Positions 16,249 to 23,374 of a DNA stretch of 64,000 bases are shown in pieces (the stretch's first letter is position 1; each line of letters starts with the position of its first letter). The DNA lies in contig WHUA01000006.1 in assembly GCA_009377445.1 (NCBI GenBank), forward strand, positions 186,001 through 250,000. The letters are read 5' to 3'. The translations under genes were made by a program, and so were the position numbers. The notes below the pieces were generated by a model. The model searched no databases and was not told the DNA's origin. It saw only the letters and a program-made list of their open reading frames with translations. This DNA comes from Alphaproteobacteria bacterium. GTDB taxonomy: Bacteria > Pseudomonadota > Alphaproteobacteria > UBA8366.

Positions 16249-17220
16249 TCACCCGTCCGGCGGGCAAAGCCATAAACGCAGCAGGTGACGCTTGCGTTCC
16301 GGCTCCGGCCAGTCGTCGAAGTCGGTCCGGTCGTGCAGGATTTGGTGGTTGTGCAGAAGCTGAATGTCGCCCGGCTCGAAATCCATCTGCAAGTGCAGGG
16401 CGTCGTCGTCCGCCAGCGAATCCAGCAGGTCGAGCGCCGCGAGCTGGCGGTCCGTCAGGCGCGGCACGTCCTCGAGCCGCTGGGCGGACTCGATGTAGCG
16501 CCGCACGTAATAGCCGGTGAGCAGGCTCGCATGCCAGTTGAACACCGGTATCGCGTAGTAGGGCTTCATGCCGGGCGGAATCTCGCCGCGCCGGTCGACG
16601 CAGAACGGCTCGAACAGCACCCTCGTCAAAGCCGGATCGCGGGCCAGCATCTCGTTGTAGAGCGTGACCGAGCTGACGATCGTGCTGAGCCCGCCGCTGC
16701 GCGCCTTCTGCAGGCACATCAGGCCGACGATGTCGCAGGAATCCGCGTGGTAGTACTGGCGCCTCGTCGTCTGGTAGGTACGGACGCTGGGATCGTCGAC
16801 GCGGTAGCCGAGGTCGCGCACATGGCCGAGCACATGTCCCTTGGCGTTCTGCGAAACCGCGCCTCTGAAATGCGCGCCGATGCCCCAGAAGATCGTGGCC
16901 ATGTCGGCGGTGGCGTAATTCTGCCGCGGAATGCCGCGTATCAGCACGAAGCCCCGCCCGCCCAGCAGCTCCCGTCGGATACCCTCCAGCACGGGGCCGA
17001 GCGTCGGCAGCGGGAACGCCGCCCGCGATACGCCGAGGATTTCGATCTTCCGGCGTTTGACGGCATCGAGCGCGGCGTCGATTTCGCCGGTCTCGCGGGC
17101 GGACGGCGTGTGGATCCACGCGCCGCTCGCCGCCATCTCCCTGCCGCGCCACGCGGATGCGCCGCCGATCGGGCCGGGCGGCATCGGTGGGGGCGTCGCG
17201 ATTTTCGCCGTAGCGCTCAT
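16249..17220 (-). CDS. TauD/TfdA-family dioxygenase, paralogue 2 (truncated by in-frame TGA)
   Basis: 323-residue iron oxygenase relative. The iron ligands H-A-D (YYHADSCDIVGL) and the distal His (NHQILHDRTDF) plus Arg (RHLLRLWL) all precede the stop, so the shortened protein keeps the catalytic set but loses about 35 conserved C-terminal residues (see 16141-16248). It is closest to paralogue 1: both have SQNAKGHVLGH and GLMC segments. The start at 17220 lies 4 bp after the CoA-transferase stop, so it sits inside a leftward CoA-catabolic operon. It may be active, weakened or a pseudogene. Confidence 0.82.
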   Translation of the reverse strand: MSATAKIATPPPMPPGPIGGASAWRGREMAASGAWIHTPSARETGEIDAALDAVKRRKIEILGVSRAAFPLPTLGPVLEGIRRELLGGRGFVLIRGIPRQNYATADMATIFWGIGAHFRGAVSQNAKGHVLGHVRDLGYRVDDPSVRTYQTTRRQYYHADSCDIVGLMCLQKARSGGLSTIVSSVTLYNEMLARDPALTRVLFEPFCVDRRGEIPPGMKPYYAIPVFNWHASLLTGYYVRRYIESAQRLEDVPRLTDRQLAALDLLDSLADDDALHLQMDFEPGDIQLLHNHQILHDRTDFDDWPEPERKRHLLRLWLCPPDG

Positions 17221-17224
17221 GGCG

Positions 17225-18424
17225 TCAGATTACACCATCCCGCTTCAGCGCATCCAGTTCGGCCGCCGGCAGGCCGAGCCAGCCGCCGTAGACGCCGGCG
17301 TTGTCCTCGCCCAGCTCTGCGCTGGGTTCGATCGGCATGAGGTCGGAATCCTGAAAGCGTAATGGGCTCCGCTGCAGGGCGAGCCTGCCGAGCACGGGAT
17401 GGTCCACCCATTCCAGCATGCCGCGGGCGTGCAGATGCTCGTCGTGGATCACCTCGTCCAGGTTGCGCACCGGCGCGCAGGGGAAGTTGTATTTGCGCGA
17501 GATCGCCAGCAGCTCGTCCTTGGTCAGCGTCCTGGTCCACTTCTCGACCATGGCGTTGACCTCTTCCAAGATCTCGGCGCGCGCGTGGTTGCCGGCGAAG
17601 CGCGGGTCGTCCTTCAGCTCCGGCCGCCCGAGCGGGATCAGCAGGTTGTAGAAATGGCCGTCGTTGGTGCAGTTGATCGCGGCATAGCCGTCCTTCGTCG
17701 GATAGACGTTGTAAGGGGAGATCGACAGGCCGCCATGCTGGTTGCCGGTGCGCGGCGGCTCCTTGCCGCCCAGCGTGTAGTACATGCCGATGTTGGACGC
17801 GAGCGAGGCGTAAATCGCCTCCTGCATCGACACCTCGACCATGCGGCCCTGGCCGGTCTTCTCCGCCTCGTAGAGCGCGGTCATGATGCCCGCATAGAGA
17901 TGGACGCCGCCCGAGAAATCGCACACCGCGGCGCCGGCCTTGACGGGCGGGCTGTCGGGAAATCCCGTCACGCTCATCAGGCCGGACGACGCCTGGACGG
18001 TCAGGTCCATGGCGAGGTCGTCGCGCCGCGGTCCGCTGCGGCCGTAGCCGCTGGAGCAGCCGTAGACCAGCTTCGGGTTGACCTTCTGCAGGTCCTCCCA
18101 GCCGAGCCGCATGTTCTGCATCGCGTCGGGGGCGAAGTTTTCCAGCACCACGTCCGCGCGCTTCACCATCTCGAGGAAGATCTCGCGGCCGCGCGGCGCC
18201 TTCAGGTTCAGCGTGACGCATTCCTTGTTGGAATTGAGCAGCGCGAAGGGCACGGAATGGCTCTTCTTGGCGCCGCGGTGCCGAAGATGCTCGCCCTTCA
18301 GGGGCTCGATCTTGATCACCCGCGCGCCGGCCATCGCCAGCATGAATCCGGCATAGGGGCCGTTGTAGATATGGCCCAGGTCGAGCACGGTGACGCCGGC
18401 AAGCGGCTGGGGACGCGCGGACAT
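17225..18424 (-). CDS. Class III CoA-transferase (CaiB/BaiF family)
   Basis: Enzyme of 399 residues that moves CoA between carboxylic acids, activating a substrate for degradation. The N-terminal VTVLDLGHIYNGPYAG and the conserved catalytic Asp at residue 140 (AMDLTVQASSGLMSVTG) are clear, together with GGVHLYAGIMTALYEAEKTG. The frame is open far upstream, but the ATG at 18422-18424 has GGAAGGAA before it and gives family length. It lies 2 bp after the acyl-CoA dehydrogenase stop, so the two are probably co-transcribed: activation of a free acid, then alpha-beta oxidation. Confidence 0.93.
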   Translation of the reverse strand: MSARPQPLAGVTVLDLGHIYNGPYAGFMLAMAGARVIKIEPLKGEHLRHRGAKKSHSVPFALLNSNKECVTLNLKAPRGREIFLEMVKRADVVLENFAPDAMQNMRLGWEDLQKVNPKLVYGCSSGYGRSGPRRDDLAMDLTVQASSGLMSVTGFPDSPPVKAGAAVCDFSGGVHLYAGIMTALYEAEKTGQGRMVEVSMQEAIYASLASNIGMYYTLGGKEPPRTGNQHGGLSISPYNVYPTKDGYAAINCTNDGHFYNLLIPLGRPELKDDPRFAGNHARAEILEEVNAMVEKWTRTLTKDELLAISRKYNFPCAPVRNLDEVIHDEHLHARGMLEWVDHPVLGRLALQRSPLRFQDSDLMPIEPSAELGEDNAGVYGGWLGLPAAELDALKRDGVI

Positions 18425-18426
18425 TC

Positions 18427-19614
18427 TCAGTTCCTTCCAGATTGATTGCGCAGGAGATCGCGCGCGATCACCATGCGGTGGACTTCGGACGGGCCTTCGC
18501 CGATCCGCTTGATGCGAAGCTCGCGGTACCAGCGCTCCAGCGGCAGCTCGTTGGAGACGCCGAGGCTGCCGAAGATCTGCACGCAGCGGTCGACGATGCG
18601 CCCGGCCGTCTCCGTCGAATAGAGCTTGCAGATCGACGCTTCCGTCTTGATGTCGTGGCCGAGGTCGCCGCGCCACGCCGCCTGATAGGTCAGCAGCCGC
18701 GCCGCCCGCAGCTCGACTTCCGAATCCGCCAGCATCCATTGGATCGCCTGCTTGTCGGCGAGCTTGCTGCGGAAGGTCTCGCGCTGGTTGGCCCAGTCGA
18801 TCGCCATGCGCAGCGCTGCCTGGGCGATGCCGATCACGCCGGCGGAGTAGGGGAGGCGGGCGTGCACCAGCCAGTGCTCGGCAAGCGCGAAACCTTCGCC
18901 TACCTCGCCGATACGGTGCTCGACCGGGATCTCGTAGTCGGTGAAGACCAGCTCGTAGGGATAATAGGACCGGATGACCGGGATCGGGTTCATCGCGAGC
19001 CCCGGCTTGTCCGTCTCCACCACGAAGCAGCTTATGCTATCCTTGCCATTCTTCAGTTCCGTGCGCGCGAACAGGACGCCCCAGCGCGCCTGGCCGGCGC
19101 CGGTGATGTACATCTTGGCGCCGTTCACCACGTAGCGGTCGCCCTTGCGCACGGCGCGCGTCTTGATCGAGCCGCGCGGGTCGGCGCCGCCGCCCGCCTC
19201 GGTGATGGCGACGAAGGGCTTCTCGCCGGTCTCGATCGCCGGGCGGCCGAACTTCTCGATCAGCGCGTTTCCGCCCTTGAAGATGACGTTGGGCGGGTCG
19301 GCGCCCACCGCGCCGCAGGCAGGCACATACGCGCCCATGCGGCATTGCGACGTTTCCTCGGCGACCACGACCTGGCCCATCAGGCTGAGCCCGGCCCCGC
19401 CATGCTCCTGCGGCGAGCGCATGCACCAGATGCCGAGCTCGCGCGCCTTTTTCTGCAGCGGCAGCAGCAGGGGAGCGGGGAGCTCGTAGGCGTCGTGGGC
19501 CACGCGATCCTCGGCCGGCTTCACGTCGTTCTCCATGAAGCGGCGCACGGTGTCCCGGAGCATCCGCATCTCCTCGGACAGCTCCCATGCGTCGCTCTGC
19601 GTCATCGTCTCCAT
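18427..19614 (-). CDS. Acyl-CoA dehydrogenase
   Basis: FAD enzyme of 395 residues that introduces a 2,3-double bond in an acyl-CoA. The FAD and substrate segments AITEAGGGADPRGSIKT and GRIVDRCVQIFGSLGVSNEL are present, and the C-terminal helix holds the usual catalytic-base signature RIKRIGEGPSEVHRMVIARD. Neighbours (CoA transferase, enoyl-CoA hydratase, dioxygenase) make a beta-oxidation-like route. The combination resembles the carnitine CaiA/CaiB/CaiD set in enzyme classes only; the substrate cannot be assigned. Confidence 0.93.
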   Translation of the reverse strand: METMTQSDAWELSEEMRMLRDTVRRFMENDVKPAEDRVAHDAYELPAPLLLPLQKKARELGIWCMRSPQEHGGAGLSLMGQVVVAEETSQCRMGAYVPACGAVGADPPNVIFKGGNALIEKFGRPAIETGEKPFVAITEAGGGADPRGSIKTRAVRKGDRYVVNGAKMYITGAGQARWGVLFARTELKNGKDSISCFVVETDKPGLAMNPIPVIRSYYPYELVFTDYEIPVEHRIGEVGEGFALAEHWLVHARLPYSAGVIGIAQAALRMAIDWANQRETFRSKLADKQAIQWMLADSEVELRAARLLTYQAAWRGDLGHDIKTEASICKLYSTETAGRIVDRCVQIFGSLGVSNELPLERWYRELRIKRIGEGPSEVHRMVIARDLLRNQSGRN

Positions 19615-19691
19615 GCTCCCGTGGGTGGATCGGTGCGGGCGCGCGGGCGCGGCGGAATGGCGCCCGCGAACACCCGTTATATCAGATGGCG

Positions 19692-20348
19692 CTACCGGTC
19701 AAAAAGCGACCGGAGCTTGCGTACCGCCGCCTCCGGCGCGTCGAGCACCGGGCGGCCCGTGCGCTGTTCGACCAGCGAGCGGGTCGGCCCCATGGAGAAC
19801 TGGCCGAGCAGGATCGCATCGCAGTCGCGGGCCCCCGCCGCCGCCTCGACCACCAGCCGGTCATGGCTCTCGCGGTCGCCGCCCTGCAACAGGCCCATCG
19901 CTTCGGGGACGTAGACCGGGTTGAGCGCGAGCGTCCGCCCCGCCTCGCCGGATCGCTGCTTCAGCTCCGCTTCGAGCATCCGGTTGGTGCCCGGGTCGGT
20001 CGCGATCATGGACAGCCGCGCGCCCAGCGCCAATGCCTCGTCGACCAGCCCGTCGAAGGAGGTCAGGACCGGGATTGTGACATCTTTCCGCGCCGCGACG
20101 GCGGCCGGGCCGAACAGCGAGCCCGTCACCAGGACGGCGTCGACGCCGCAGCTCGCGCTGTATCCGATGAGGGACGCGATCCGCCGGAAGATCTCCGGCG
20201 TCAGCGACCGGTCCGGCCCCAGGTCCTGATACGTCGACTGGTCGTAGAGGTTCGTCGTGCGGGCCGCGGGCCAGATGCTCTCGAAGGCGTCCTCCACCGC
20301 CCGGATGGCGGGGATCACCGAATGGACGAGGCCTACTCTCACTGTCAT
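19692..20348 (-). CDS. Asp/Glu racemase superfamily protein without canonical cysteines
   Basis: A 218-residue protein of the aspartate/glutamate racemase, maleate isomerase and AroM-like fold. Two-fold architecture is visible: an N-terminal VGLVHSVIPAI, a central AVLVTGSLFGPAA, and a C-terminal AILLGQFSMGPT followed by GRPVLDAPEAAV. At the positions where racemases carry the two catalytic Cys (CTS-like and GCT-like motifs) it has LVTGS and LGQFS, so classical two-base racemization is doubtful. It lies 77 bp upstream of the acyl-CoA dehydrogenase and may be the first gene of that operon. Its role is uncertain. Confidence 0.75.
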   Translation of the reverse strand: MTVRVGLVHSVIPAIRAVEDAFESIWPAARTTNLYDQSTYQDLGPDRSLTPEIFRRIASLIGYSASCGVDAVLVTGSLFGPAAVAARKDVTIPVLTSFDGLVDEALALGARLSMIATDPGTNRMLEAELKQRSGEAGRTLALNPVYVPEAMGLLQGGDRESHDRLVVEAAAGARDCDAILLGQFSMGPTRSLVEQRTGRPVLDAPEAAVRKLRSLFDR

Positions 20349-20487
20349 GAATTGTCCCCTTGTAAAGGCTTATTCCCGCCGTCCGGAAAGGCGGCGGGTT
20401 TGGAGTCGAAAAGCGCAACCGAACCCGTTATACACGGTTCCAAGCGGCGCATTTAAGCCGCGATCGCAGGAGCAAAGGAACAGACCG

Positions 20488-20808
20488 ATGGCAGATCAGG
20501 TTCGCGCATCGCACATTCTCCTCATGTATGCCGGATCGTCGCGTTCGACCGCAACGCGGTCCAAGGACGAGGCGATGCAGGAGATCAACGATCTCAAGGC
20601 GGCGGTCGACGGCGGGGCCGACTTCGGCGAGCTGGCCCGCGAGAATTCGGACTGTCCCTCGTCGCGCGACGGCGGCGACCTGGGCTGGTTCGGCCCGGGA
20701 ATGATGGTCCCCGAATTCGACGACGCGGCGTTCGCGCTCGGCGTCGGCGACAGCAGCGGCGTCGTCGAAACGGCCTTTGGGTATCATCTCATCCAGCGCA
20801 CCGGCTGA
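20488..20808 (+). CDS. Peptidyl-prolyl isomerase, parvulin family
   Basis: Small cytoplasmic foldase of 106 residues consisting of one rotamase domain. Hallmarks are VRASHILLMYAG at the start, ELARENSDCPSSRDGGDLGW in the middle and VVETAFGYHLIQRTG at the end. There is no signal peptide or extra domain, so it resembles single-domain PpiC-like proteins rather than SurA or PrsA. The ATG at 20488 follows AAAGGAAC. It is divergent from the racemase-like gene. Confidence 0.92.
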   Translation: MADQVRASHILLMYAGSSRSTATRSKDEAMQEINDLKAAVDGGADFGELARENSDCPSSRDGGDLGWFGPGMMVPEFDDAAFALGVGDSSGVVETAFGYHLIQRTG

Positions 20809-20833
20809 TCCGCCCGGCGGCCCTCCGCGGCGG

Positions 20834-21124
20834 TCAATCGGCCGAGCAGAGGGTGATCCGGCGGTTCTCGATCATGTCCTTATATTTCTCGCGGGTTTCC
20901 GCGAGGATCGGCGATTTGCCGTGCTCCTCGAAGGCCGCCTGGTCGCGGTAGCATTCGAACAGGAAGACCTTGTTGGCGTCGCGCTGCGGGATCAGCACGT
21001 CGAACTGCAGGCAGCCCGGCTCCGCCTCGCGCGTGCGGCTGGCGTGGCTGCGGATGACCTGCTCGAACGCCTTGCGGTGTTCCGGCTTGACGTCGAACTC
21101 GACGACGATCGCGATCTTGCTCAT
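20834..21124 (-). CDS. Antibiotic biosynthesis monooxygenase (ABM) domain protein
   Basis: A 96-residue single-domain protein with the ferredoxin-like dimeric alpha/beta-barrel fold. The pattern IAIVVEFDVKPEHRKAFEQV, then SRTREAEPGCLQFDVL, then FLFECYRDQAAFEEH is typical of YgiN/LsrG-like proteins that act on quinols or reactive metabolites. The family often has no bound cofactor. The true reaction is not known. It follows the DUF983 gene on the same strand with a 66-bp gap. Confidence 0.87.
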   Translation of the reverse strand: MSKIAIVVEFDVKPEHRKAFEQVIRSHASRTREAEPGCLQFDVLIPQRDANKVFLFECYRDQAAFEEHGKSPILAETREKYKDMIENRRITLCSAD

Positions 21125-21190
21125 GGCTTCGCTCCCTGAAATGCGTGGCTTTATCGATCCTGCCGCCGAGGCTGCGTGGCGGAAGGACGA

Positions 21191-21583
21191 TTATTGCTGT
21201 TCGTGGCCGCGCATGCCAAGCGCCCACATGAGCCCCATGATGGATCCCTTCACGCGCGGCAGGAACCACAACGTCAGGAGCAGCGCGAGGGTCGGCCAAA
21301 TGGCCGCCTGGAGCCAAAGATTGGGCTGGGCGAGCTGTTCGGTCAGCAGCAAGGGCGGGACGATCAAGTGACCGACGATGAGGATCGTGAAATAGGGCGC
21401 GATGTCGGCGGTGTAGATGCGCCCCGTATCTTCTCCGCAGCTTGCGCAGGCGGACAGCGGCTTGAGGTAGCCCTGAAAGAGCTTGCCCTGGCCGCATTTC
21501 GGGCAGTGGCCCCCGAATCCCCGGCGCATCGCCGCGAAGATGAAGGACGCGCCCAGCTCCGGCCCGGTCGGTTGGGGATGCAC
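21191..21583 (-). CDS. DUF983 family membrane protein
   Basis: A 130-residue protein of a conserved family of unknown function, frequent in Alphaproteobacteria. The N-terminal half holds two CxxC knuckles (HCPKCGQGKLF and ACASCGEDTG) that look like a zinc ribbon. The C-terminal half has two hydrophobic helices (PYFTILIVGHLIVPPLLL and AAIWPTLALLLTLWFLP). The GTG at 21581-21583 is chosen because AAGGAG lies 9 bases upstream; the open frame continues further but becomes arginine-rich and unlikely. Its place next to znuB on the same strand may only reflect proximity. Confidence 0.82.
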   Translation of the reverse strand: MHPQPTGPELGASFIFAAMRRGFGGHCPKCGQGKLFQGYLKPLSACASCGEDTGRIYTADIAPYFTILIVGHLIVPPLLLTEQLAQPNLWLQAAIWPTLALLLTLWFLPRVKGSIMGLMWALGMRGHEQQ

Positions 21584-21647
21584 GGAAACCAACTCCTTCG
21601 CAGGCCGGCGGCGGCGCCTTGGGGCACACCTAGGGGCCCTGGCCCGT

Positions 21648-22472
21648 TCAATGTCCCCGCGCCGGCGGGATATGGACGCTTTCGCGGACGGCGGCAAGGC
21701 CGAGGCTCGCCAGGAACAAGGTGAAGGCGGCGACCACGACCGACGGCCCCGAGGGCGTATCCCAGCGCAGCGACGCGGTCAAGCCGAGCGCCACCGCGAG
21801 GATGCCGATGGCCGAGGCCAGGGCCGCCATTCCCTCCGGCGTCCGGGCGAAGCGGCGCGCGGTGGCCGCGGGGATGATCAGCATAGACGTTATCAGCAGA
21901 ATCCCCATGACCTTCATGGAGATGGCGACCACGACGGCGAGCAGCAGGGTGAATACGAGCCGCACGCGAAAGACCGCGACGCCTTCGGCGCGGGCCAGCT
22001 CCTCGTGCACGGTCATGGCGAGCAGGTCGCGCCAAATCGCCGCAAGGACGATCAGGGCCAAGGCGCCGCCGGCGTAGATGGCGATCAGGTCCTGCGCCGT
22101 CACCGCCAGGATGTCGCCGAACAGATAGCCCAGCAGGTCGACCCGCATCGACCCCATCAGGCTCAGCGCCACGAGGCCGATGGACAGCGCGGTGTGCGAC
22201 AGGATGCCGAGCAGGGTGTCGGTCGCGATCCGCCGCTGCTCCTGCAGCGCGACGATGGCGAGCGAGAAGACGACGCATGTGACGGCGATGCCGGCCGTCA
22301 GCTCGATGGACAGCAGGAAGCCGAGCGCAACCCCCAGGAGGGCGGAGTGGGCAAGCGAATCGCCGAAATAGGCCATGCGCCGCCAGACCACGAAACAGCC
22401 GAGCGGGCCCGCGACGATGGCGAGGCCGATGCCGCCGAGCAGGGCGTAGAGCAGGAAGTTATCGAAGATCAC
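21648..22472 (-). CDS. znuB: Zinc ABC transporter permease ZnuB
   Basis: Integral membrane subunit (274 residues) of the high-affinity zinc importer, ABC-3 family. About eight hydrophobic segments are evident. Family signatures include GCFVVWRRMAYFGDSLAHSA near the N-terminus and GILLITSMLIIPAATARRFA in the C-terminal half. Its ATG overlaps the znuC stop by 4 bp, giving a coupled znuC-znuB unit. The periplasmic zinc-binding protein ZnuA is not in this window and must be encoded elsewhere. Confidence 0.94.
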   Translation of the reverse strand: MIFDNFLLYALLGGIGLAIVAGPLGCFVVWRRMAYFGDSLAHSALLGVALGFLLSIELTAGIAVTCVVFSLAIVALQEQRRIATDTLLGILSHTALSIGLVALSLMGSMRVDLLGYLFGDILAVTAQDLIAIYAGGALALIVLAAIWRDLLAMTVHEELARAEGVAVFRVRLVFTLLLAVVVAISMKVMGILLITSMLIIPAATARRFARTPEGMAALASAIGILAVALGLTASLRWDTPSGPSVVVAAFTLFLASLGLAAVRESVHIPPARGH

Positions 22473-23320
22473 TCGTGCGCCCCATCGCCGTGCGCCCCAT
22501 CGCCGTGCGCCCCATGGCGGTGCGTCTCTTCGGCCCCCTTCACCTCGCCCGCGAGGGTGTGCTCGTGGTCGTGATGATGGGTGTAGACGGCGAAGCTGTC
22601 GGCCGCGTGCGGGCCGAATATCTGCAGGTAGGCCGGGTGCTTGCTGACAGTGCCCGGCTTGCCTTCGCAGCAGATGTGGCCGTTGAGGCAGATCACGCGG
22701 TCGGTCGCCGCCATGACCAGGTGAAGATCGTGCGAGATGGTGAGCACGCCGCAGCCGCGCCGGTCCCGGATCCGGCGGACCAGCTCGAACAGCTCGATCT
22801 GGCCATTGAAATCGACGTTCGCCGTCGGCTCGTCGAGCACCAGCAGGTCGGATTGGCGCAGCAGGGCGCGGGCGATCAGGACCCGCTGCAGCTCGCCGCC
22901 GGACAGGCTGTTGGCCGCGGCGTCGAGCAGGTGGCGCGCGCCGACCTCGTCCAGCACCTGCTCCATCTGCGTTCGCGACGCACGCGCCGTCAGCGTCAGC
23001 AGGCGGCTCACGGGCAGCGGCAGGACGATGTCGATCGGCAGCTTCTGCGGCACGTAACCGGTGCGCAGGCCGGGCCGGCGCGTCACCTTGCCCGCATTGG
23101 GCGCGACGACGCCCAGCAGGATGCGCGCCAGGGTCGACTTGCCCGACCCGTTCGGGCCGATCAGCGCGACGATCTCGCCCGGCCGCACGTCGATCTGCAC
23201 GTCGTGCAGGACTTCGCGCCCGTCGAATGACTTGCAGATATGCGCGGCGGTCACGAGCGGCGCGGAATCGGGCTGCACGCGCTCAGGCTTCGGCTCGGTC
23301 GTTTCGGCGGTCGGGAACAT
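22469..23320 (-). CDS. znuC: Zinc ABC transporter ATP-binding protein ZnuC, His-rich tail
   Basis: ATPase (283 residues) that powers zinc uptake with ZnuB. Walker A is GPNGSGKST, the signature is NSLSGGELQRV, Walker B is DLLVLDEP, and the switch His is in TISHDLHLV. The C-terminal 40 residues are strongly His- and Asp-rich (THHHDHEH, then THRHGAHGDGAHGDGAHE), a likely zinc-binding extension. The ATG at 23318-23320 is only 2 bp downstream of a Zur-like palindrome that also contains a TATAAC -10-like box, so the mRNA may be leaderless. Zinc-dependent repression is inferred. Confidence 0.94.
   Translation of the reverse strand: MFPTAETTEPKPERVQPDSAPLVTAAHICKSFDGREVLHDVQIDVRPGEIVALIGPNGSGKSTLARILLGVVAPNAGKVTRRPGLRTGYVPQKLPIDIVLPLPVSRLLTLTARASRTQMEQVLDEVGARHLLDAAANSLSGGELQRVLIARALLRQSDLLVLDEPTANVDFNGQIELFELVRRIRDRRGCGVLTISHDLHLVMAATDRVICLNGHICCEGKPGTVSKHPAYLQIFGPHAADSFAVYTHHHDHEHTLAGEVKGAEETHRHGAHGDGAHGDGAHE
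22475..22519. repeat. 15-bp tandem repeat inside znuC
   Basis: Three head-to-tail copies of a 15-bp unit (GTGCGCCCCATCGCC; the third copy ends ATGGCG) encode the repeated GAHGD segments of the ZnuC tail. Such in-frame repeats can expand or contract by slippage and would change the number of zinc ligands without a frameshift. Confidence 0.8.
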
Positions 23321-23322
23321 GC

Positions 23323-23341
23323 AGTGTTATAGTACAACACT
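23323..23341. promoter_or_regulatory. Zur-like zinc-responsive operator
   Basis: AGTGTTATAGTACAACACT is a 19-bp palindrome with 6-bp perfect outer arms (AGTGTT/AACACT) and a mostly symmetric centre, close to the TGTTATA-N-TATAACA form of bacterial Zur boxes. It ends 2 bp before the znuC start codon on the minus strand and contains the -10-like TATAAC. The Zur protein itself is not in the window. Confidence 0.7.
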
Positions 23342-23374
23342 GCCGCGCCGGGCCAGCCGAAAGCCGGTGCGTTC

